From contig CACYBZ010000457.1 of assembly GCA_902772795.1 (NCBI GenBank), positions 1-8,588 on the forward strand: a stretch of DNA of 8,588 nucleotides, in the 5' to 3' direction. Below are positions 1-7,030 of the stretch, piece by piece (positions within the stretch are counted from its first letter, which is position 1; each line of letters begins with the position of its first letter). The notes beneath the pieces are model-generated. The model was not told the DNA's origin and searched no databases. It worked only from the letters and a program-made list of their open reading frames with translations. The stretch comes from an uncultured Ruminococcus sp. GTDB taxonomy: Bacteria; Bacillota; Clostridia; Oscillospirales; Acutalibacteraceae. The translations under genes and the position numbers were made by a program.

Positions 1-1
1 A

Positions 2-3000
2 CAATACCGAACCAAAATGTACGGTTGTGGAAGCAGTATAATAGACCACAATATTTTGGTAACAGGTGGTACAGCGTTGGACGATGAAATGTTCAACGGA
101 GCGAAGGGACGACGGATTACCGCACAGAACGGACTGGCAGGACTGATTGTTTTTGACAACAATCCGAAAAAATCCAATAAAACTACGGATTTTACAGTTC
201 CGTGGGAAGAAGTCTACATTTATATAGGCAGTGACAGCGGTAATACAGAAAGATATCTGATGAACAAAACGAGTGAAGATATCTGGTATGTAGTACTGGA
301 AGACAAGATGAAAGCCAACAAATATTTCTTTGCCAACAGCGGTAACGGTTCGACAGGAAGCAATGTCAGTATAGGGACTTCCAGAAATTCTGTTACCGGG
401 GCTGACAATAAGACACATATTATTCACGCATTTGAAACACAGACTTCTCCTTATACGCCTACTTATCGTGACTGTGTGGTATTTTATCCGACAAGCAATA
501 ACGGGTCACGCTGGGCACTGGGTGAAGAACCTTACATTTCGGGAACGTACCGCAAGAGAAAAGACGTTGACAAAAACGGCGAAGTGACAGGAATTTCAGG
601 AACACACAGTGTCAGTGCCAAAATTTATGACTATCTTTCCGATAATGAAAACAGTGTTAAAAAAGAGGGAACAAATCTTTCATACGGTCGTGACGGAAAT
701 AATAATGAACTTTACAGAGATGACACATTCACTGGTTATAACGGTGCAGTTTCCAGCTATTTTTCTGACAAAAATTCATCTGTACCGTTGTATCAGGGCA
801 ATTTCCGAAAATTTGATTTTTTCAACGAAAACGGCAGTATATTACCGAATTATAAAAACTTTGTCAGTGTTGCCAACGGTGCCAACCGCCGTGATACAAG
901 AGATAATCTTCTGCAGGGATTCAGTGACCGTGGATATGTAGGAGATATTATTCCCAGTACCCACACGGTTGCCCGAGGACTGGTTGACCAGAGTCTGGCG
1001 AACGGCGGTAAGCTGACACAATCCGATGTGGAAATACCGCAGTTCAAAGACGATTTCAACGCTACATATCAGAAAGTGTACAGTAATCTTAAAATTCCGT
1101 TTATCCGACAACAGCGTAAGGTAAAAAATCAGGAAAAAACGAATATATGGTATTGTTATGATTCCTTTGTGGACGGTAACCGATACTATAACGGAAGTAA
1201 TGTTGTTGTCGGCGGACAAGTCAGAGGAACGTATGACGGCGGACATATCGGTCGTTTGCCGGGATATTTTCCGTTCAACAGCAGTCAGCCGACAGGGGGA
1301 AATACAGTAAACAATTCCTTTGGTACAGAGGTAACCATTGAGTTCAATATGACAAAAGACGGTACATACAACGGCGAAGATATGCAGTTCAGTTTTACAG
1401 GTGATGATGATGTCTGGGTATATGTAGACGGAAAACTGGCACTGGATATGGGCGGTTCGCATAACAGAGCCGGGGGAAGTATCAACTTTGCCGATATGAC
1501 AGCTACATATCTTTCGGGACATTATGATGTTTCCGCTTCGGCAGGCTGGGCGGATTTGGACAGTAATGTCAACTGTAAGCAATATGCGAGCACTGTGGGC
1601 TATACCAACTATGAAAAAGTATCGTTGTCAAACGCACTCATCAGTGCTTTGGGCGATACCAGAAATGGCGAGGGAATTACCGATAAAAAGCATACTATCA
1701 AGATATTCCAGCTTGAGCGTGGTGCATTCGACTCCAACTTTTCGGTAGAATTCATGTTACCGATTTGTAATACACTGGAAGTTACGGAAACGGTGGATTT
1801 CAGCAATGTCAACGAGGCGTTGAAAAGTGCTACCAAAGAGGTAGTCAATAAAGATGTTTTTGACATTCAGCTTACGGCAAAAGATTCCAGGGCGGTAGAA
1901 AACAATCAGGTGACTTTACCGCTGACAAACGATAATAATGCCAGTTTTACCCGAACATCTCCCGATGGTACAAAAACACAGACGTTACAGAGCTATGTGG
2001 AAAAAGAACATCAGGAAACCGTTACCAATGCCAATGGTGACAGTGTGCCTGTCACAGCCTACTATCAGTGGACAGATTATTCTTCTCAGGCAAGTGGCGA
2101 GGGTGTAGGTGTGCCGACAGATGACGGTCATATCTATATGCAGTATGATCAGAAAGCGAAATTTATCAATCAGTTTTCCTACAACGGCAGTGGTTCAGGT
2201 TCTTTTGCACAGATTGCCTTTGAACAGAAAGACAATATCAGACGCTACGGCACACTCAATAACAGAAATACGGGTATGCTGGAAACAAAGACAACAACAG
2301 CCATTCCTGAACTGATTGGTTTGTCTGACAACAGCAGAAAAGTCAGTGACTATTACAATACCGCTTATGTGGCAAGAGATATTCACGATTCCGCTAACAT
2401 CAGAACGATGCTCCAAAGTGATACCCTGATTGATGACAGAGGAAGTGTCTACTTTGCGAACATCACACAGAATAATGAGTCGACAACCAACAGTCTGAAC
2501 ACGGATATTTATAGCACCGATAACAACATAGAAGTAAGAATTGACCTGACGAATCAGGTCAAAGTCGGTTCAGTCATTGTGGCAAAGACAGTATCCGACA
2601 GGTCTGACACCGATGAAAACAAGTTGTATAAATTCCGTCTGGAGTACAGTCAGCTGTTCGGCGATACGGATTCCACCGATGTATGGAAAGTAGCCAGATT
2701 GGCAGGCGGTGTTCGGCAGACTCGTCGTAATATTGCCAATATCATCAGTTATACTGATGTGACAGATGCCAGTGAGCGTGATATTACGTATGACAGCAGA
2801 GGATTTTTCACGCTGAAGAAGGATCAGGCAGCAAAATTTACAGGTATTCCTGTAGGCACAAAATACAGGGTAGTAGAATTAAGAGAAGACGGAGATAATT
2901 TTTCTTTATCCGATATTGGTAACGAAAGCATCACACCGGGTTTAGGCAATAGCGTGTTAGAGGTACACAGTGGATTTGTCAAAGAAACCGATGAAAGCGG

Positions 3001-6000
3001 AAACGATGTTCTTGTAGCCAGCGATACCGTAGGGCAGAATGTTACCAGCACAGGATTTGACAACGACAAGGTAACAGGTTTGAAAGTAGACAATACCTAT
3101 GAAAGAATACCGATTCTGTACCGCTATCAGGACAGAGGGACAGCAAATGGTGTTGTGCCGAAAATAGAGGACCATTATACTTATTTTGTGGAATATATCA
3201 AGTCCAACTACAGAAATGTACTTAACAGTGATAATTTGCTGGAAGACCTTTTTAACCGTCGGGATCCTGAATTGACTGACACGGGTAAGGAAAGAATTGC
3301 CAGCAATGCTCCTGCTCTGAGCAATATTCTGAAAGACTATGAACTGAAACAGAAATCATCATCAGACAGTAGTTCATCAGATACTGTACAATATGAGGAC
3401 TATACGATGAAACTGGTAAAACTGGATATTCACGAGGAATCCACAGGAAGTCTTATTCCGCCGTACCACAGATATTACTATACGATTCCTGAAAGTGAAC
3501 TGACGGATAACCTTGTCTACAACGAGAGCAATCAAACGACTATCCGTATTCAGCAACAGGGAATAGATTATACTACGGAGGTTTCTTATGAGGGTCTGGA
3601 CGATACTCTGAAAGAAAACCTTATCGAAAATGCGTTTGAGGACACCCGAACACTAGGTCTTTTCGGACAGAAAAACAAATTCATCATTCTTGTCACGTAT
3701 ACACCCAAAACAAAGACCTATGATGTCAACTATCAGTCCTATGCTGTACCTGACGATTCTCTGATAGGGACAACAACGGTTACCGCAGGAACGGTCAGCA
3801 AAGAATACAATGAAAATACAGGCTGGCTGAAAGCCCCCAGATATCTTATCGATGATTCGGGAAATGTAGCAGGTATTTTCGCCTACTGGAAAAGAGAAGC
3901 AAAAATAGGCAGTGATGAAACTTCGTTGACGACAGATAAAATTGTTTCCACAAACTATTCCTATAACTATCGTGTAACGGATAACGCCTCGATAAGAGCA
4001 GTTTACGAAAAGGCAAGACCTGCCACTGTACAGGAAATCGGAGCAATCAGTAATCCCGAAGATGAAGCCAATAAATTCTATGTTGTGGGTGACGGCACGG
4101 AGTACGGAAAAAACCGCCCGTTACCGTTACTGACGGATAATACCAGAGTTGTCAATGAGTTTGTAAAAAGACAGACGACATACCATTACCGAATGTATAA
4201 ATTATTGTCGGACGGCACAAGGCAGTACTATGACGACGCAGGAAACGTGACCTCTGACAACTGGGTTGTGAACGGCAAAGAAACCGTTACCGACCAGTCA
4301 TATTCTTATTATGTGCCAGACGGCGGACACGGTGCAGTATCCGTCAATTCCGCCTATGACTATTACGCAGAGGGCGGAAAGGGAAAGACAAGAGTAAATA
4401 TTATCTTTGGTGCAGCGGGTTCGCATGACGAGGACTTTGGTGCGACAGGTGATATTAATCAGGTTGGTTATGTTCTGGTAAAGAACACGCAGAAATATGC
4501 GGATAAGTCCGTTCTGGAAAGCAGCAGACAGACGATATTAAACATTATAGGCGGTGCAACGCCTGCCGACCTTTGCGGATACACCTATATGTGCAAGCGG
4601 TACAATGTTGACAGCAATGTCAGTGTTGAGCCCGAAGCGGAAACGGGATTTATCGGAGATAACGGTAAAGTAAGACTTACCAATAAAAACAGGGTCAACC
4701 TTGTTTTCACCATGACCAACGATAAAAATATAGACAACTACTACACCTGTTACGTCTATATGAAAAGAGGAAATACCGTTTATCTGGCTGATGAACCCTC
4801 AACCTTTGATTTGAACGGTTCAATACGATATGGCGGAAAAGTCTATCAGGTTGTCAAAAGTGGCGTTGATATATTCGGAACAATCGAATTTGAACCCGAC
4901 AAAATTTCCAATTCACAGATATTGACTGTCAGAATTATTCCCAGACATGATGAGAATGGCAGAGTAACAGGAAAATTGACTTCTCTGATGATAGGCAAGA
5001 CAGTCATACCGTCAAGTACCATTGAAAAAATTCAGCTGGGAGGCGTATTGAATTATCGTTTTGTAGAAAGCCGTGATATTGCCCTTGATGATTTGTCAAG
5101 ACGGTTACGCATTACGGCAACATTTTCAGATTACAATGCACAAGGGGAAGAAATCCATTTTCCCGAAGCACCGCCACATTCCACACTTTCCGTTTATTTG
5201 AACGACAGCACAACCCCTGTTTATACAGATAATGGAACTCACCCCGCAGGTACAATCAATACCAATGATGTCTACATAGGAACAACGGTAAAAGTGGTTG
5301 TTACCCCTGATGAATATTACAAGGCAAGCGGTGGCGGATATGCTCAGGATACAGGAACATCAGTAAGTAATACTTTTACTGTACCATCTTACAGCGGTCT
5401 GGATAACAGTGTTGCGAGTGACATCAAAGCCTTTGTCGATGAGCAGTTTGCCAGAGTACCCACCGTATCGCCGATTACGTACAATCTGACGGTAGTATCC
5501 GAAAAGACGGACGGCGATAATGTAACGGTAGAGTATTATGACGGTACAGCAAGCGGAAGTACACTCACGTTAAAGAGCCAGACAGTTGCTTCAGGTGCAA
5601 GTGAAAGCATTAAGGTATTTGCAGGAAGTCCGAACGTCAGCCTTACCAGTATAGTACAGACAACGTCATACAGTTGTCAGGGATTTGTGACAAATGATAC
5701 CACAAAAGCAGAATTTTCGGGAACACCGCCCACCAATACGAATGCTACTGTAACGGTAAAAGATGACGGCGGTATCGTTACAGCGAAATTCAAGGTAGAG
5801 GCGAAGCGTGTATACTTTGCGTTTATCCGTCAGGACTGGAATAACCCTTATCCGAGAGATACCAGAACAGGAGCGGTTGCTTATTACGACAGTAATGAAA
5901 CGAAGTATGTCAAATACAGAGATGACGGTTCAATGTCGTGGTCAGGTGTGCAGTATCCGTTATCCGATTTCCGTTGGAGCGGGGATTATTATGCGGTATT

Positions 6001-6310
6001 TGACAATGACAATACGAAAACCGTAGGGTTGTCTTACGAGGGAGTATACGAGATAGACGGCAAAGCGGAGGTTGTTTATTCAGCGGAAATTCCCGTGAAA
6101 GCAAATGGTACTATCGATGCTACAAAAGTTCATTTCTATTGTACAGGTAACGCAGGTTTCTGTTCTGAACAGGCAGATGTTGTCATTGACAGAGTATATT
6201 GTGCCGATATGGGTTCAACAAGTATCTGGAATCACTATTTGAGTAACGGTAAGTTTTATTTGTCAGATAACGGTGCATTTTCCACAAAGACCAAATATGA
6301 AACACCGTAA
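2..6310 (+). CDS. Giant secreted fibro-slime domain surface protein (5'-partial)
   Basis: This is probably an extracellular adhesin or fibre protein; no enzyme motif is visible. The frame is open to the left edge, and the Met at position 17 has no ribosome binding site or signal peptide, so the real start lies upstream. Numbering from that Met gives 2097 residues. Residues about 60-110 have a 'W..VYIYIG...W' pattern of the carbohydrate-binding kind (weak). Residues about 200-375 carry the lead-in I associate with ruminococcal fibro-slime proteins ('IYDYLSD', 'PLYQGNF', 'GLVDQSLANGG', 'KIPF'). Residues about 378-585 are the fibro-slime module. Residues about 850-1030 resemble a pilin isopeptide domain. 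A Ser-rich linker (SSSDSSSSD) lies near 1115. Residues about 1225-1335 resemble an InlB/Flg_new repeat. Residues beyond about 1450 are unassigned. The protein ends '...TKTKYETP' with no LPXTG, dockerin or membrane helix. TAA at 6308-6310 lies 23 nt before a small gene. Coding is certain; the exact role is inferred. Confidence 0.93.
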   Translation, partial: QYRTKMYGCGSSIIDHNILVTGGTALDDEMFNGAKGRRITAQNGLAGLIVFDNNPKKSNKTTDFTVPWEEVYIYIGSDSGNTERYLMNKTSEDIWYVVLEDKMKANKYFFANSGNGSTGSNVSIGTSRNSVTGADNKTHIIHAFETQTSPYTPTYRDCVVFYPTSNNGSRWALGEEPYISGTYRKRKDVDKNGEVTGISGTHSVSAKIYDYLSDNENSVKKEGTNLSYGRDGNNNELYRDDTFTGYNGAVSSYFSDKNSSVPLYQGNFRKFDFFNENGSILPNYKNFVSVANGANRRDTRDNLLQGFSDRGYVGDIIPSTHTVARGLVDQSLANGGKLTQSDVEIPQFKDDFNATYQKVYSNLKIPFIRQQRKVKNQEKTNIWYCYDSFVDGNRYYNGSNVVVGGQVRGTYDGGHIGRLPGYFPFNSSQPTGGNTVNNSFGTEVTIEFNMTKDGTYNGEDMQFSFTGDDDVWVYVDGKLALDMGGSHNRAGGSINFADMTATYLSGHYDVSASAGWADLDSNVNCKQYASTVGYTNYEKVSLSNALISALGDTRNGEGITDKKHTIKIFQLERGAFDSNFSVEFMLPICNTLEVTETVDFSNVNEALKSATKEVVNKDVFDIQLTAKDSRAVENNQVTLPLTNDNNASFTRTSPDGTKTQTLQSYVEKEHQETVTNANGDSVPVTAYYQWTDYSSQASGEGVGVPTDDGHIYMQYDQKAKFINQFSYNGSGSGSFAQIAFEQKDNIRRYGTLNNRNTGMLETKTTTAIPELIGLSDNSRKVSDYYNTAYVARDIHDSANIRTMLQSDTLIDDRGSVYFANITQNNESTTNSLNTDIYSTDNNIEVRIDLTNQVKVGSVIVAKTVSDRSDTDENKLYKFRLEYSQLFGDTDSTDVWKVARLAGGVRQTRRNIANIISYTDVTDASERDITYDSRGFFTLKKDQAAKFTGIPVGTKYRVVELREDGDNFSLSDIGNESITPGLGNSVLEVHSGFVKETDESGNDVLVASDTVGQNVTSTGFDNDKVTGLKVDNTYERIPILYRYQDRGTANGVVPKIEDHYTYFVEYIKSNYRNVLNSDNLLEDLFNRRDPELTDTGKERIASNAPALSNILKDYELKQKSSSDSSSSDTVQYEDYTMKLVKLDIHEESTGSLIPPYHRYYYTIPESELTDNLVYNESNQTTIRIQQQGIDYTTEVSYEGLDDTLKENLIENAFEDTRTLGLFGQKNKFIILVTYTPKTKTYDVNYQSYAVPDDSLIGTTTVTAGTVSKEYNENTGWLKAPRYLIDDSGNVAGIFAYWKREAKIGSDETSLTTDKIVSTNYSYNYRVTDNASIRAVYEKARPATVQEIGAISNPEDEANKFYVVGDGTEYGKNRPLPLLTDNTRVVNEFVKRQTTYHYRMYKLLSDGTRQYYDDAGNVTSDNWVVNGKETVTDQSYSYYVPDGGHGAVSVNSAYDYYAEGGKGKTRVNIIFGAAGSHDEDFGATGDINQVGYVLVKNTQKYADKSVLESSRQTILNIIGGATPADLCGYTYMCKRYNVDSNVSVEPEAETGFIGDNGKVRLTNKNRVNLVFTMTNDKNIDNYYTCYVYMKRGNTVYLADEPSTFDLNGSIRYGGKVYQVVKSGVDIFGTIEFEPDKISNSQILTVRIIPRHDENGRVTGKLTSLMIGKTVIPSSTIEKIQLGGVLNYRFVESRDIALDDLSRRLRITATFSDYNAQGEEIHFPEAPPHSTLSVYLNDSTTPVYTDNGTHPAGTINTNDVYIGTTVKVVVTPDEYYKASGGGYAQDTGTSVSNTFTVPSYSGLDNSVASDIKAFVDEQFARVPTVSPITYNLTVVSEKTDGDNVTVEYYDGTASGSTLTLKSQTVASGASESIKVFAGSPNVSLTSIVQTTSYSCQGFVTNDTTKAEFSGTPPTNTNATVTVKDDGGIVTAKFKVEAKRVYFAFIRQDWNNPYPRDTRTGAVAYYDSNETKYVKYRDDGSMSWSGVQYPLSDFRWSGDYYAVFDNDNTKTVGLSYEGVYEIDGKAEVVYSAEIPVKANGTIDATKVHFYCTGNAGFCSEQADVVIDRVYCADMGSTSIWNHYLSNGKFYLSDNGAFSTKTKYETP
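1150..1770 (+). other. Fibro-slime domain within the giant protein
   Basis: Residues about 378-585 of the giant protein fit the fibro-slime domain, a PA14-like beta-sandwich family found in slime-mould spore and ECM proteins and in ruminococcal surface proteins. Visible landmarks in order are 'WYCYDSF' (about 378), 'GYFPFN' (about 417), 'FSFTGDDDVWVYVDGKLALD' (about 458-477) followed by 'MGGSHN', 'INFADM', 'HTIKIFQLERG' (about 560) and 'NFSVEFMLP' (about 577). The Asp-Asp-Asp run followed by WVYVDG and the later HxxxIFxxERG are the strongest recognition points. In related PA14 folds acidic loops bind calcium and glycans; whether this copy binds a ligand is not shown by the sequence. Confidence 0.85.
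2566..3110 (+). other. Pilin isopeptide-type (Spy0128/FctA-like) domain
   Basis: Residues about 850-1030 show the order typical of streptococcal pilin isopeptide-linkage domains: 'SVIVAKTVSD' at the start, then 'YKFRLEY', 'FFTLKKDQAAKFTGIPVGTK' with 'YRVVELRE' following, then a closing 'TGLKVDNTYER'. In the family an early-strand Lys and a late Asn are joined by an isopeptide bond, helped by an acidic residue in the 'Y.V.E' strand. Here the Lys of 'VAKTV', the Glu of 'VVELRE' and the Asn of 'DNTYE' are candidate bond members. Assignment rests on motif recall, and bond formation is an inference. Confidence 0.6.
3695..4020 (+). other. InlB/Flg_new-like (Listeria-Bacteroides type) repeat
   Basis: Residues about 1227-1335 follow the pattern of divergent InlB B-repeats: a strand with 'YDVNYQSYAVP', then 'TVTAGTVSKEY', then 'GIFAYWKREA', then 'IVSTNYSYNYRVTDNASIRA' ending 'VYEKA'. 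The 'FxYWk...ivStnxxYxYrv...iravY' order matches the wording of these repeats in clostridial surface proteins. A second, more degraded copy may follow at residues about 1410-1460 ('DNWVVNGKETV', 'YSYYVPDGG'). Such repeats usually act as stalk or spacer modules. The assignment is by eye only. Confidence 0.45.
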
Positions 6311-6320
6311 CGTATACCAT

Positions 6321-6327
6321 GGAGGTG
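6321..6327 (+). promoter_or_regulatory. Ribosome binding site (GGAGGTG) fixing the TTG start of the small peptide gene
   Basis: GGAGGTG lies with eight bases between GGAGG and the TTG at 6334. An ATG at 6319-6321 is in the same frame and would add five residues (MEVCL), but it overlaps the GGAGG itself and has no site of its own upstream. The spacing therefore argues for TTG initiation. Confidence 0.75.
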
Positions 6328-6333
6328 TGTCTT

Positions 6334-6474
6334 TTGAAAAAATACACAGAACCTGAAATCGAAATCACAGAATATGTATTGTGTGATATTATCGCTGTTT
6401 CCACAGCACAGTACAGCTCTGTTCCCGAAACGCCTGTAGATGACGGGCCGATTACGGATCTGGACGATTTTTAA
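6334..6474 (+). CDS. 46-residue acidic-tailed small peptide, coupled to the giant surface gene
   Basis: This short frame begins at TTG with a strong ribosome binding site and encodes 46 residues. It starts MKKYTEPEIEITEY, continues into a hydrophobic patch VLCDIIAVS with one Cys (residue 17), then a polar stretch AQYSSVPETP, and ends in an acidic tail VDDGPITDLDDF. The 'MKKY..PEIEI' opening resembles many unnamed small proteins of Firmicutes that I recall but cannot assign to a named family. There is no signal peptide or membrane helix. It lies 23 nt after the giant gene's stop and just before a hairpin terminator, so it is likely the last gene of that operon. Possible roles are a partner or chaperone of the giant protein, a regulatory peptide, or a precursor peptide; the sequence does not choose among them. 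Start choice and spacing make it a credible gene. Confidence 0.7.
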   Translation: MKKYTEPEIEITEYVLCDIIAVSTAQYSSVPETPVDDGPITDLDDF

Positions 6475-6479
6475 TCATT

Positions 6480-6524
6480 ATGCGGACTGATACGGATATA
6501 AAGTATCAGTCCGTATTTCTATTA
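6480..6524 (+). terminator. Probable Rho-independent terminator after the small peptide gene
   Basis: Bases 6480-6493 pair with 6503-6516 in a 14-bp stem (core CGGACTGATAC / GTATCAGTCCG, perfect over 11 bp, with one G-T pair outside it) around a 9-base loop. A modest T-rich run (TTTCTATTATT) follows, with a stronger T7 run further on at about 6534-6540. It sits five bases after the TAA of the 46-residue gene. The T tract is imperfect, so partial read-through is possible. Confidence 0.75.
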
Positions 6525-6802
6525 TTGATGTGATTTTTTTGCAACATAAAGTTATTGCTGTTCAACATTAAGAAGCGTGTATATACTGGGCAATGGCAGG
6601 TTATGGTAACGCTTATCAACAAGATTAGGATATGATGGGAATATTCACCAAAAATATAAATATAGAAAGATATCAATTTGACAAAATATACAAAAATTTT
6701 CTAAAACAGACTAAAAAAATCCGCTTCAAGGCTTTGCTGGCAGTGTTTATCATATGATTTTGGCAGTATATTTATCTATTGTAACAAACTTTTTCTGATG
6801 TG

Positions 6803-6831
6803 TTGATTTTTAAACGGAAATCTGTTAAAAT
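6803..6831 (+). promoter_or_regulatory. Sigma-70/SigA-type promoter for the downstream secreted-protein gene
   Basis: TTGATT at 6803-6808 (four of six bases match TTGACA) is followed after exactly 17 bases by TAAAAT at 6826-6831 (five of six match TATAAT). Transcription would begin near 6838, giving a leader of about 190 bases before the start-codon cluster at 7031. It is the best promoter-like pair on the + strand of the spacer, and its position between a terminator and the next gene supports it. No experimental evidence is available. Confidence 0.6.
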
Positions 6832-6843
6832 GTCAGGCATAGA

Positions 6844-6872
6844 CAGGTAAGTATTACGAAGCAGTTTACCTG
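6844..6872 (+). promoter_or_regulatory. Inverted repeat (CAGGTAA ... TTACCTG) at the predicted 5' end of the leader
   Basis: A perfect 7-bp inverted repeat, 6844-6850 with 6866-6872, encloses 15 bases and begins about six bases after the predicted transcription start. It could be a 5'-terminal stem-loop that stabilises the mRNA, or a DNA operator just downstream of the promoter. It does not match any riboswitch consensus I know, and no poly-T follows, so it is not a terminator. Confidence 0.4.
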
Positions 6873-7030
6873 GTGGTAAAAAATAGTATATTGTTGAATT
6901 TTATAACTTTGATAAATTTTTATTTCTCTTAGCCAGGACTTTGAAGAAATTTTATATACCATATTTATAGAATAGTCGTATCGACATTCAGGTCAGTATG
7001 AATCCGTGTTATTTTTAAATCTTTTACGTG

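Larger units (their letters stand above)
6475..7030. other. AT-rich intergenic spacer with promoter and leader
   Basis: About 555 bases separate the small peptide gene from the next secreted-protein gene. The composition is clearly more AT-rich than the flanking genes. Apart from the terminator, the promoter, the leader hairpin and a possible tiny upstream frame, I see no intact gene, tRNA or recognised riboswitch. A 6-bp inverted repeat (AAGCGT 6573-6578 / ACGCTT 6609-6614) encloses 30 bases and is too weak to call as an RNA. A stop-interrupted coding-like stretch at 6593-6784 is discussed in the findings. Confidence 0.6.

Noticed and set aside
842..1582. A 246-codon minus-strand open frame inside the giant gene
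   Set aside because: It lies wholly within a strongly coding + strand frame, and its translation has no recognisable domain or signal. It is a shadow of the giant gene.
3355..3385. Ser-rich tract as a tandem repeat array
   Set aside because: It is a short low-complexity linker (SSSDSSSSD) with no regular DNA unit extending beyond a few codons.
6319..6333. ATG at 6319 as start of the small peptide gene
   Set aside because: The ATG overlaps the GGAGG site itself, and no other site lies upstream. The TTG at 6334 has ideal spacing and gives the familiar MKKY..PEIEI beginning.
6573..6614. Possible structured RNA bounded by AAGCGT / ACGCTT
   Set aside because: Only 6 bp pair around a 30-base interior, and I could not fit the region to cyclic-di-GMP, preQ1 or other riboswitch consensus patterns.
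6593..6628. MAGYGNAYQQ as the start of a FliS-like flagellar chaperone gene
   Set aside because: The N-terminal flavour is reminiscent, but the frame stops after 11 codons, no ribosome binding site precedes it, and nothing downstream resembles FliS.
6941..6969. Second promoter candidate TTGAAG-N17-TTTATA
   Set aside because: Both hexamers are poor matches in a very AT-rich stretch where chance pairs are expected. The pair at 6803-6831 is clearly better.
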